39,957 nt of DNA from Candidatus Abawacabacteria bacterium RBG_16_42_10 (GCA_001773455.1 MEWR01000014.1:40835-80791); one strand, 5' to 3'. Positions 9,033-17,366 are shown, numbered from the stretch's first letter. Notes: generated by a model not told the origin, from the letters alone. Numbers and translations are program-made.

Positions 9033-9212
9033 TTACTTAGTTTTAATTTCTTTTATTTCTATACGACACATTTCTGCAAGACGACGATTCTCTTCCAATA
9101 AATCAGCGATATTTCTCCCCTCTGCTTCCGCCCTTAACATGCTGGCATTATATAAATCCGCCGGCTCTTCTAAGCCGGGCATAATCAAAGACACAATGGA
9201 GCATTTTCTCAT
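9033..9212 (-). CDS. Small hypothetical protein (59 aa): MRKCSIVSLIMPGLEEPADLYNASMLRAEAEGRNIADLLEENRRLAEMCRIEIKEIKTK
   Basis: Manual translation; just under the ORF-track cutoff; helical, charged composition; the overlapping 90-aa plus ORF looks less protein-like. Confidence 0.6.
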   Translation of the reverse strand: MRKCSIVSLIMPGLEEPADLYNASMLRAEAEGRNIADLLEENRRLAEMCRIEIKEIKTK

Positions 9213-9275
9213 AAATTTTTGTTATTACTGTTAAACATATATAACATATTTATCTGATTTTTGTAATCAAAAAAA

Positions 9276-9294
9276 GAGGTAGACGATCTACCTC
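9276..9294 (-). terminator. Rho-independent terminator for the minus ORF at 9324
   Basis: GAGGTAG-5nt-CTACCTC perfect 7-bp stem followed on the minus strand by TTTTTTT. Confidence 0.8.
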
Positions 9295-9323
9295 CTTGGA
9301 AATTATATTTTATCTTAAATTTA

Positions 9324-9533
9324 TTATGCGGCTGATTTTTGCTTACCTCCATCTGGAGCTGGATTATCCAATGCTTTGCGCACAGGAATACGAAATGCAG
9401 CTACCGTTTCTTCAACATCTTTTTCAATTTGTGCAGGAGACATCCCCCCCGCAACTAAACTTGCATGCAGTGCTGCAGTAAACTCGTGCAGACTAATTGT
9501 TTCTGGTGGAGGTATTTGTTCAAGCTTGCTCAT
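9324..9533 (-). CDS. Small hypothetical protein (start likely MSKLEQIPPPE...)
   Basis: Open frame ending just before a strong terminator; alternative ATG at 9551. Confidence 0.6.
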   Translation of the reverse strand: MSKLEQIPPPETISLHEFTAALHASLVAGGMSPAQIEKDVEETVAAFRIPVRKALDNPAPDGGKQKSAA

Positions 9534-9629
9534 AATATATATTAATGACACTGGGATGCTATCACATAACTTGATTTTTGTACATGTTCGAGGTACTTTT
9601 CTCCATCAGTGAAATAACTCACATATTGT

Positions 9630-10499
9630 ATGCCGAGACATCAGCGCGTCCGCACACCAACTGCTCCAACTGTACAGGACCTCAGAAGACTTCGTTTGGA
9701 TACGAAATGCTTGGACCATTTTATGGCTGACACATTAATTGTTGCTGAAAATAGAATTCAACGTAAACTGAAAAGTCCCATCCAAGCAATCAAAGATGAT
9801 GAGTTAGCATCGAGAAAAAGACCGAGAGCAATGGTCCGTATGATGACCACTCCCAGTCCAGAACCCGTGTATACAGAAAAAGATGCTAGGCAAAGACTTA
9901 TCGACTTAAAACAAGAATATGGATTCTTAGCTATAAATTTGGCATTAACAGCTTGCAGTAGATCTGCTATTGCTGAGGTTGTCAGTCCACAAAGAAGATT
10001 ACATGATGAAGATCGGATGGAAGAAATAAAAGAAGTGTATAGAATAACTTCTCAATTATTTCACGCATTGCCTAGCATGTATTTTAAAAATGAACATATA
10101 CCTCTCCCTGGACATCGGGACTTAAATGAATTTATCACTTTAGTTGATTGGATGGAAATGATGTTTAATGGATATTTAAAACAATCACAAGAAACTTTTA
10201 TCGGAGTATTCATTGGCCAAAAAAATGACCGTGAAAGCTTGCCAAAAACAATACAGGTATTGATAAATTTATTTTATATCGCAAGAGAAATTTTTGCGAA
10301 ACTGTTCCCAAGCAGACACCCAATGTTACCGGCAGGAGAAACACAAGGACAAAGTTTTAGGATTGCGCATGAAAAATTAAAACAATTAGAAACAACTATT
10401 GCATCTCTACAAGTAAAACTCCTGCAAAATCCTTCAGTGCCTTTGACTAAACACAGACAAGAAGTCATTGATTTGATTAAAAGTGCTACGGTAACATAA
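9630..10499 (+). CDS. Hypothetical soluble protein (289 aa)
   Basis: Long open frame, ATG start, no competing ORF; family not recognised. Confidence 0.75.
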   Translation: MPRHQRVRTPTAPTVQDLRRLRLDTKCLDHFMADTLIVAENRIQRKLKSPIQAIKDDELASRKRPRAMVRMMTTPSPEPVYTEKDARQRLIDLKQEYGFLAINLALTACSRSAIAEVVSPQRRLHDEDRMEEIKEVYRITSQLFHALPSMYFKNEHIPLPGHRDLNEFITLVDWMEMMFNGYLKQSQETFIGVFIGQKNDRESLPKTIQVLINLFYIAREIFAKLFPSRHPMLPAGETQGQSFRIAHEKLKQLETTIASLQVKLLQNPSVPLTKHRQEVIDLIKSATVT

Positions 10500-10521
10500 A
10501 CTTCTTTTCTGGCTAGGTTAA

Positions 10522-10571
10522 AACGAATAAATGAATAGCATATGTTTGCGATTTATTCGTTGGATATGCTA
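10522..10571. repeat. Interleaved inverted repeats: AACGAATAAAT/ATTTATTCGTT (11 bp) and TAGCATAT/ATATGCTA (8 bp)
   Basis: Direct reading: 10522-10532 with 10551-10561; 10536-10543 with 10564-10571. Confidence 0.8.
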
Positions 10572-10619
10572 CTAATCCCTCGATCATTTATAATTTTACA
10601 TTTTTAATTTTTAATTTCT

Positions 10620-11537
10620 ATGCTTACACCTCAAGCAAACTATTTCGATCGTGTAAAACAATCCGTCATGCTGCTTCTCCAGAACTGGCAAGTATTTGTT
10701 TTAGTTCCAATTATTGTGGGAATTGCCGTGTACATTATCCAATCCATACTCATGGTCACAGGGGTGATGTCAATGTTCAGTAATATTAGCAGCGGTCGTC
10801 TGACGGCAGGGTCTTTTCTGATTCCTATTGTTTTGACAATGATTATTCCAGTGATTTTGGCTCTTCTGGGTGGAGCAATCAGTGCAGTAGCTCCGATCAA
10901 AGCCGTTGATACTATGGACCACGATCAAAAGCCCACCATTGGAGGTGTCGTTCAATTCGCTTTGGGCTATATCGGACGCTATTTCTCTGTAATATGGCAC
11001 GTATTTACATACATCGCTCTTTGGCCAGTACTCGGCATCATCCTGAGCATTGTATTACTCGTTATGGGTGAAGTAACAGCGAGCATTGGTGGTCTCCTCA
11101 TGATGGTTTCAGTAATTGTACTTTTAGTTCTCATGATTGTCCGCGGACCCTCCGCAGTCTTTGCACTGTATATCGCAGTAGCACAAAACAAGAGCGGCAA
11201 AGATTCACTTACTGACTCTGTTAGCCTGACAAAAGGTCGCTGGGGTGAAGTCGTTATTAATCTTGTTATTTATTCTCTCATCGCCTGGTTAGTCGGTGTC
11301 ATAATCGGAGGTATAGGTAGTGCTATTGCCAGTTCATTTGGAAGTCCTTACATCTATACACAAGGATTCACAACATATTCATACGATTACTTTTCTGCTT
11401 ATGCTATTGTGTCCGGTATTTTCCAAGCTATTCAAACTGGCTTGCTCACAGGCTTTGTGTCTATTTATCTGTACCTCCTCTGGAAAATGTTTGCTACTGG
11501 TCCTAAACCAGCCACCCCTGCAGCTCCAACAGCCTAA
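10620..11537 (+). CDS. Polytopic membrane protein of unknown function (305 aa)
   Basis: Several hydrophobic helices; GPSAVFALYIAVAQNKSGKDSLTDSVSLTKGRWGEV segment between them. Confidence 0.8.
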   Translation: MLTPQANYFDRVKQSVMLLLQNWQVFVLVPIIVGIAVYIIQSILMVTGVMSMFSNISSGRLTAGSFLIPIVLTMIIPVILALLGGAISAVAPIKAVDTMDHDQKPTIGGVVQFALGYIGRYFSVIWHVFTYIALWPVLGIILSIVLLVMGEVTASIGGLLMMVSVIVLLVLMIVRGPSAVFALYIAVAQNKSGKDSLTDSVSLTKGRWGEVVINLVIYSLIAWLVGVIIGGIGSAIASSFGSPYIYTQGFTTYSYDYFSAYAIVSGIFQAIQTGLLTGFVSIYLYLLWKMFATGPKPATPAAPTA

Positions 11538-11570
11538 GGAATAATTATAGAGGTTAGTAGTAGAAAATAT

Positions 11571-11610
11571 AAAATAGTTCTAGGGTTTTAAGCCTTAGGA
11601 CTATTTTTTG
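11571..11610 (+). terminator. Rho-independent terminator after the membrane protein gene
   Basis: AAAATAGTTCTAGGG-TTTTAAG-CCTTAGGACTATTTTTT stem-loop with T-run. Confidence 0.75.
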
Positions 11611-11652
11611 TGGAGACAAACTTTTGTGTTCCTAGTTAACAGACATCGTAAT

Positions 11653-11750
11653 AGATATAGTTCTCATACTAGTTAATGGTTATAGGATGAAGAGAATCCT
11701 AGAAATAAGATCTATATTTCTTTACTAGAACTAGAATCATGACTATATCT
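11653..11750. ncRNA. Candidate structured RNA (multi-helix, strand unresolved)
   Basis: Nested helices: AGATATAGT/ACTATATCT (9 bp), CTAGTT/AACTAG (6 bp), two adjacent hairpins TAGGAT/ATCCTA and GAAATA/TATTTC, each 6 bp with a 7-nt loop. Confidence 0.45.
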
Positions 11751-11780
11751 GTCCGTGCCCTATCACTACCTCTACACCAT

Positions 11781-11827
11781 AAAAAAGAAGCCTGCCAGGA
11801 TTATCTCCGGGACAGGCCTCTCTTTTT
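11781..11827. terminator. Bidirectional terminator-like hairpin
   Basis: AAAAAAGAAGCCTGCC...GGACAGGCCTCTCTTTTTA between converging units. Confidence 0.75.
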
Positions 11828-11841
11828 ATTAACATCTATTA

Positions 11842-12519
11842 CTACGAGTTATAGTAGGTCCAGAAACGAACTTGGATTGTTGTAATACCACCATCTTCTG
11901 ACCAACGCACAGTCAAATTCTCTTCACCATTTGGGGTTTGGTTTTGCAAAGTAAGGCTACCCTCGTCGGTGCTGGTACTCTGTGCTGTTGTTTTCCAGCC
12001 ACCACTCAATGTTTTTGCTAAGTTCTTATAAAAATCCCCCACAGTTTTCATGACATCAAGAGTCTGATATTTGAGGTTAAAATCAAAATTGGGACTATTG
12101 GAATTGTCGTTAACGCTGACTAACTTGCCGTTTGCATATGCAAAGGTTTTAAGCACTGGAGGAGCGTTCTCAGGAAATTCCAGAGACTCTTTCTCGGCAA
12201 ATTCTCGAGTATTCTGCTGTTTCTCAATGTCTTGAATAGTACTTAAGAAATTTTGCACAGCATTTGGGTCACTCACATTTCCTTGTTGATCAAATGCGGT
12301 TCCCAGTTGAGAAAGCGCACCCAAGCCTCTCAGTGCATCACCTGCCTCATTGTCAGGAGCAAGATTGGTAAGAGGAGCCAATGGATTAGCTGGAACACCG
12401 GGGACACCAGGAGCACCGGGTGGAGGAGGAATGATTGGAGCAGCACCACAAGCAGCTAGAAAAACACCAAGCACCAAAGGTACCAACAATTTTACCTTTG
12501 TAGATTGAAAAGAAACCAT
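11842..12519 (-). CDS. Putative lipoprotein (start likely MVSFQSTKVKLLVPLVLGVFLAAC)
   Basis: Signal peptide with lipobox LAAC, then Pro/Gly-rich linker PPPPGAPGVPGVP. Confidence 0.75.
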   Translation of the reverse strand: MVSFQSTKVKLLVPLVLGVFLAACGAAPIIPPPPGAPGVPGVPANPLAPLTNLAPDNEAGDALRGLGALSQLGTAFDQQGNVSDPNAVQNFLSTIQDIEKQQNTREFAEKESLEFPENAPPVLKTFAYANGKLVSVNDNSNSPNFDFNLKYQTLDVMKTVGDFYKNLAKTLSGGWKTTAQSTSTDEGSLTLQNQTPNGEENLTVRWSEDGGITTIQVRFWTYYNS

Positions 12520-12642
12520 AAGAAAAATAAAAGTTAAGGCTGAAAAAATCATAGCATACTTTCTATACTTCTCGAAAATCAGGCGGCAGTTCCCTCACCA
12601 TCATTTCCTGTGTTATAGTGCTAGTGTCTTTAAATATCACCC

Positions 12643-12963
12643 ATGGAAATGCAATTCACGGATGCCAATTTTGCAACCGAAGTCGAACAAAGCAAGGGAC
12701 TCGTTATCGTGGATTTTTTCGCCACGTGGTGCGGACCCTGCAAACAACAAGGACCCATTGTTGAAAAACTTGCAGAAAAATATGCCGGCAAAATCAAAAT
12801 CGGCAGCATTGATGTCGACGCCAACCCTGAGTTCCCGGGTAAATATGGAGTTTTTAGTATCCCAACTCTCAAATTCTTCAAGGACGGCAAAGAAGTAGAA
12901 ACCCTAGTCGGTTTCCATTCTGATGGTCAATTAGAGAAGGTCATTGAAGAACACAATAAATAA
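12643..12963 (+). CDS. trxA: Thioredoxin
   Basis: VDFFATWCGPCKQQGP active site and SIPTLKFFKDGKEV. Confidence 0.95.
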   Translation: MEMQFTDANFATEVEQSKGLVIVDFFATWCGPCKQQGPIVEKLAEKYAGKIKIGSIDVDANPEFPGKYGVFSIPTLKFFKDGKEVETLVGFHSDGQLEKVIEEHNK

Positions 12964-12974
12964 TTTGGATCCCA

Positions 12975-12992
12975 TTGTTAATTGTTAATTTC
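12975..12992 (+). repeat. Heptad repeat TTGTTAA-TTGTTAA-TTTC at the trxA/miaA junction
   Basis: Direct reading; contains the miaA stop codon (12985-12987). Confidence 0.7.
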
Positions 12993-13944
12993 TTTGGAGC
13001 CAATGTATCTCTTTGTTCCATTTCCACCAAGTCATTTGGCGCTTAGCATATGCTAAAGTGTCTTTGTTTAGCTGCTCAATCATTATTTCTTTTTTAAATT
13101 CACCTTTCAAAAAACCCATCACCTGACGATAGCCGATACCGGTCATCGCTATTTCACTTTTGGGATATTTTTTGATTAAATCTTTTACTTCTTCAATCAA
13201 ACCATCATCGATCTGTTGTTGAATTCTCTTCGCAACTCGTTCTTTTAATTCTTCTTTGTCCACGGACAATCCCAATAATACATATGGGTACTTCGGTTTG
13301 GATTTATGAGATTTTTCCCAAAGCCACTCCCCTGTTAGATGATAATGCTGCAACGCTCGCATAAGACGCACCGGATTCTTACTATCAATGTATTTATCGT
13401 AATCAGGTACCAGGTCCAACAATTCTTTCTGTAATTGTTCCAAGGACATTGCCCTTATTCTTTTTCTTAATGCGGATTCTTCATTTTCAATCGGTAATTG
13501 GTAATTGTTAATTACCGAGTCTATATACAGCATGGTCCCGCCAACTAACACAGGTATCTTTTTTCTCTTTATAACATCGTCAATTATCCTGAAAGTTGCT
13601 TTTTGATAATCCGCAACCGTAAAACGTTCCTCGGGATCAACTACATCAAGTAAATGATGAGGAACCAGTTTTTGTTCTTCCTTGGTTGGTTTGGCAGTCC
13701 CAATATCCATATCTTTATACACCAAACGAGAATCAGCCGAGATAATTTCTATAGGAAAATATTCCGCCAATGCCAAAGCCAATGCGGTCTTTCCTGAAGC
13801 AGTTGGACCCAGTACAACAATGACTGATTTCGGTTCTTTCTTTAGTTGTTCATCAATCAGTTTTCGTGCCCGCCCTTCGAAGCTCGTTTCGGACGAGCGT
13901 AGTAGGGGCTGTTCTATGATACCTTTTCCCCTCGTAGTACCCAT
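12985..13944 (-). CDS. miaA: tRNA dimethylallyltransferase MiaA, with a repeat-encoded N-terminal extension
   Basis: VIVVLGPTASGKTALA, ISADSRLVYKDMDIGTAKP, HHLLDVVDPEE, VGGTMLY. Confidence 0.95.
   Translation of the reverse strand: MGTTRGKGIIEQPLLRSSETSFEGRARKLIDEQLKKEPKSVIVVLGPTASGKTALALALAEYFPIEIISADSRLVYKDMDIGTAKPTKEEQKLVPHHLLDVVDPEERFTVADYQKATFRIIDDVIKRKKIPVLVGGTMLYIDSVINNYQLPIENEESALRKRIRAMSLEQLQKELLDLVPDYDKYIDSKNPVRLMRALQHYHLTGEWLWEKSHKSKPKYPYVLLGLSVDKEELKERVAKRIQQQIDDGLIEEVKDLIKKYPKSEIAMTGIGYRQVMGFLKGEFKKEIMIEQLNKDTLAYAKRQMTWWKWNKEIHWLQRN
13869..13908 (-). repeat. 40-bp palindromic element, copy 1 (within miaA), encoding PLLRSSETSFEGR
   Basis: Identical to 14003-14042; internal hairpin GCTCGT-TTCGG-ACGAGC. 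Confidence 0.95.
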
Positions 13945-15248
13945 GTGAGTGCTTCGTTAACTTTCACCGTCACTATTTCTCCTAACTCCAAACCTTTGAA
14001 GACCCGCCCTTCGAAGCTCGTTTCGGACGAGCGTAGTAGGGGGATTTCTACATATTTCCCATGTTCTGATCGCCCTGAAGCAACGCCGTTTTTGATCTTA
14101 TCAATGAGTACATGAATTTTCTTATTGATATAGATTTTATTCTTCTCTTCAGCAATCTCTTCTTGCAAAGCATGTAAAATATGAAATCTTCTTTCCTTTT
14201 CTTTCCTGGGAATATCATCTTTCATTTTATACGCTAGAGAATGTGGTCGTGGTGAATACATACCGATATAGACCAAATCAAACTGTGCTTTCCGATATAG
14301 ATCCAGGGTATCCTGGAAATCCTGCTCCGTCTCACCACAAAAACCGACAATGATATCAGTGGATATTGTAATCCCAGGTACACGATCATAAAATTTCTGC
14401 ACCAAATCCAAGAAACTTTCTTTGGTATAGAAACGATTCATTCTGCGAAGTACCGCTGAAGAACCAGATTGTACTGGCAAATGCACCGTGGGGCAGAGAT
14501 TCTTTAACGTCGCATGAGCTTCAATCACATCATCAGTCATATCCTTGGGATGAGGTGAGGTATAGAGAATTCTTTCTACCCCAGAAATCTCCTCCACTTT
14601 GTGAAGTAGATAAGCAAATGTCGCTTGCTTACCATCGTCTTTCATTCCACGATAACTATTGACGTTCTGGCCCAACAACATGACTTCTTTCGCTCCCTTT
14701 TTCACAAATTTCTTGATTTCGGTAATAATGTCAGCCACGGTTCTACTTTTCTCTCGACCTCGCGTAAAAGGCACGATACAAAAACTACAAAAATTATTGC
14801 ATCCGGTCATAATCGGGACAGAAATCTGAAATTTATTCTTGGTTTTGGGTAAAATATGTAAATACTCGCTATATTCAGGCATAACCAAATCTACTCCCAT
14901 AGTTTTAGCCAGTTTCCCAGGCAACTGTGGCAGCTCTTGAATATCAAATGTAATATCTACTTCCGGTAATTTTCTTTGAAAATCATAGCCTTTGTGTGCC
15001 ACCATGCAGCCGGTCACTCCAATGACCATATTTGGATTGTTTTGTTTCATCACTTGCCATTTCTCACGACTGCCCAAAATCCTATTTTCCGATTTCTGAC
15101 GCACTGAGCAAGTATTATAAATGAGCACATCAGCCTCAGCCTCCGTCTTGGATGCAGTAAAGTTCATCGCTTCCAACATCGAAGCAATACGCTCCGAATC
15201 AGAGACATTCATCTGACACCCATAAGTAGTAATGTGATACTTGCGCAT
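13914..15248 (-). CDS. miaB: tRNA-2-methylthio-N6-dimethylallyladenosine synthase MiaB (start likely MRKYHITTYGCQMN)
   Basis: UPF0004 motif TYGCQMNVSDSE, radical-SAM CNNFCSFCIVPFTRGRE, C-terminal TRAM-like region. Confidence 0.93.
   Translation of the reverse strand: MRKYHITTYGCQMNVSDSERIASMLEAMNFTASKTEAEADVLIYNTCSVRQKSENRILGSREKWQVMKQNNPNMVIGVTGCMVAHKGYDFQRKLPEVDITFDIQELPQLPGKLAKTMGVDLVMPEYSEYLHILPKTKNKFQISVPIMTGCNNFCSFCIVPFTRGREKSRTVADIITEIKKFVKKGAKEVMLLGQNVNSYRGMKDDGKQATFAYLLHKVEEISGVERILYTSPHPKDMTDDVIEAHATLKNLCPTVHLPVQSGSSAVLRRMNRFYTKESFLDLVQKFYDRVPGITISTDIIVGFCGETEQDFQDTLDLYRKAQFDLVYIGMYSPRPHSLAYKMKDDIPRKEKERRFHILHALQEEIAEEKNKIYINKKIHVLIDKIKNGVASGRSEHGKYVEIPLLRSSETSFEGRVFKGLELGEIVTVKVNEALTWVLRGEKVS
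14003..14042 (-). repeat. 40-bp palindromic element, copy 2 (within miaB TRAM region), encoding PLLRSSETSFEGR
   Basis: Identical to 13869-13908. Confidence 0.95.
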
Positions 15249-15305
15249 ACACTTTTTAAGCATGCTCAAAATAGCATTTTGATCGATCCTTTGCCATGAA
15301 TGCAC

Positions 15306-15680
15306 TTACATTTTTATCCTCTTTGCTAAAGCTTTGTCAAAAGTGACAACAGGGTATTTCTCAGATGCATACAACAAATAATGATCAACAAAAGACAACT
15401 TATTTGAGTGATTCGACAAATAAAGACAAAATATTGCTTGCCATTCCTCACGATCATCTATAAGAATTTCAACGTGAGTAGATGTCGTTAGAATATGTAA
15501 TATTTTGTTTGCTTCTCTTTTACCCATGCGATTCTGCACAAACCCTACCACTTCTTGCAAAACACATAGTGGTAAAAGTATCCCCTCAGTGAGAAGTTCA
15601 AGAGTCCTTCTAGCATTCTCATGCAAACCGTCATCTGCAAAGAAATCCGCAATCCAAACATTTGAGTCCACAATAATCAT
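15306..15680 (-). CDS. PIN-domain protein, VapC-like toxin
   Basis: N-terminal MIIVDSNVWIADFF, internal LQEVVGF, C-terminal LSFVDHYLLYASEKYPVVTFDKAL. Confidence 0.85.
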   Translation of the reverse strand: MIIVDSNVWIADFFADDGLHENARRTLELLTEGILLPLCVLQEVVGFVQNRMGKREANKILHILTTSTHVEILIDDREEWQAIFCLYLSNHSNKLSFVDHYLLYASEKYPVVTFDKALAKRIKM

Positions 15681-15946
15681 ATGTCTCCATAAACAATTTC
15701 ATCCACTTTTTTACTGAGATCCTTATCTCCAGATTTAAACTGTATCTTTGCCAATTCATCGAGGAATTTCTTATGCGTTACTCGATTGCGCACAGGAACA
15801 ATACGAAAAACAGGGGTGGAATTTTTGACCACCGTAAACTCCCTCCCCTTAGCTACAGCATCTATTATTTCTTTTAACTCCTTATGGAGCTGACGAACAC
15901 CCACTATGTCATGAAGCATAGACTTGTTTAACAATTGTACTAACAT
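15677..15946 (-). CDS. Phd/YefM-like antitoxin partner (start uncertain: 16003, 15946 or 15919)
   Basis: 4-bp overlap with the PIN gene; VGVRQLHKELKEIIDAVAKGREFTVVKNSTPVFRIVPV resembles Phd/YefM antitoxins. Confidence 0.75.
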   Translation of the reverse strand: MLVQLLNKSMLHDIVGVRQLHKELKEIIDAVAKGREFTVVKNSTPVFRIVPVRNRVTHKKFLDELAKIQFKSGDKDLSKKVDEIVYGDI

Positions 15947-16020
15947 AAGTTTAACATTGGTTAAATAATAAAACAATAAAACATTACTAATGTACCAAAA
16001 CAATAATGAAATAATTCTTC

Positions 16021-16061
16021 TTGACTTTGAACTTTGAACTTAGAATTTAGAACTTAAAACT
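16021..16061 (+). repeat. Heptad repeat array A (TTGAACT/TAGAACT-type units)
   Basis: TTGACT TTGAACT TTGAACT TAGAATT TAGAACT TAAAACT. Confidence 0.85.
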
Positions 16062-16109
16062 TGTGTTCATAATCACCTTTCTCTATCCTGCCCTTTGCAA
16101 ATCCCCTTT

Positions 16110-17357
16110 ATGATCGATATCAATCTCATTCGCACCAATAAAGAACTTGTTGAAAAGAACAATGCCAGTCGCAATGTGAAAGTTGATCTAGAAAAAATCG
16201 TAACTTTGGACAATGAGTACCGCAAACTACTCACGACAGTTGAAGAGTTGCGCAGTGAACGCAATAAAAATCCTAAGGGAAAACCGACACCGGATGAATT
16301 AAAAAAACTCAGAGAGCTTAGCGAGACGATCAAGACAAAAGAGGCTGGGTTACAAAATATTAAGACTGAATTAGATGGATTATTAGTCCACTTACCCAAT
16401 ATTAATCATGAGACCACAGCCATTGGCAAAGATGATACTGAAAACAAGATTGAACGCTTTGTGAATGAGAAACCTGCTTTTGATTTCGAACCGAAAGAGC
16501 ATTTTGAACTGGGAGAATTATTAGACCTCATCGATACGGAACGAGGAGCAAAAGTCTCTGGATCTCGGTTCTGGTACATCAAGAACGAATTGGTACTCTT
16601 GCAACTTGCCATCATCCAATTCGTTAGTCGAAAGTTGTTAGAAAAAGGGTTTACGCCGATGATCCCTCCCTATCTTGTTAAAGAACATGCTATGTTCGGT
16701 ACCGGATTTTTCCCTGCAGACAAAAATGAAATTTATACCGTTAATCCCGGTGAAGACGAACTTTACCTAATAGGTACATCAGAAGTTCCACTCGTCAGTT
16801 ATCACATGGATGAAATCATTGATGTCAGCCAACCAAAGCGATATTTCGGCATTTCTCCTTGTTTCCGCCGTGAAGCTGGGACGTATGGCAAAGACACCAA
16901 AGGAATTATTCGTGGTCATCAATTCGACAAGATAGAGATGGTGAGCTTTGCCAAACCGGAAGATTCTTGGAAAGAGCATGAGTATTTTCTCTCCATCGAG
17001 GAAGAAATTATGAAAGATCTTGGCTTCCACTATCAAGTGGTAAACATTTGTACCGGAGATCTTGGTTTTCCAGCCGCAAAGAAATATGACATTGAAGCCT
17101 GGCTTCCTGGTCAAAAACACTACCGCGAACTCACTAGCACTTCTAATACGACTGATTATCAGGCTCGTCGTCTCAATATCCGCTACAAAGATGATAAAGG
17201 GAAGAACGCCTTAGTACATACGGTTAATGGCACGGCAGCTTCCATGAGACCTCTCATTGCAATAATGGAAAATTATCAAACCAAGGATGGAGAGATAAAA
17301 ATACCAGAGATTCTAGAACCGTTTATGCCCTCTGGACCCATGATTATTAAACGCTAA
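16110..17357 (+). CDS. serS: Seryl-tRNA synthetase (start likely MIDINLIRTN)
   Basis: N-terminal coiled-coil; LIGTSEVPL, ISPCFRREAGTYGKDTKGIIRGHQFDKIEM, TSTSNTTDYQARRLNIRY, VNGTA. Confidence 0.96.
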   Translation: MIDINLIRTNKELVEKNNASRNVKVDLEKIVTLDNEYRKLLTTVEELRSERNKNPKGKPTPDELKKLRELSETIKTKEAGLQNIKTELDGLLVHLPNINHETTAIGKDDTENKIERFVNEKPAFDFEPKEHFELGELLDLIDTERGAKVSGSRFWYIKNELVLLQLAIIQFVSRKLLEKGFTPMIPPYLVKEHAMFGTGFFPADKNEIYTVNPGEDELYLIGTSEVPLVSYHMDEIIDVSQPKRYFGISPCFRREAGTYGKDTKGIIRGHQFDKIEMVSFAKPEDSWKEHEYFLSIEEEIMKDLGFHYQVVNICTGDLGFPAAKKYDIEAWLPGQKHYRELTSTSNTTDYQARRLNIRYKDDKGKNALVHTVNGTAASMRPLIAIMENYQTKDGEIKIPEILEPFMPSGPMIIKR

Positions 17358-17366
17358 AGGGCTTGT

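Noticed and set aside
13492-13520. Heptad-like GGTAATTGGTAATTGTTAATTACC inside miaA
   Set aside because: Encodes VINNYQLP, plausible MiaA sequence; cannot be distinguished from ordinary coding sequence without orthologs
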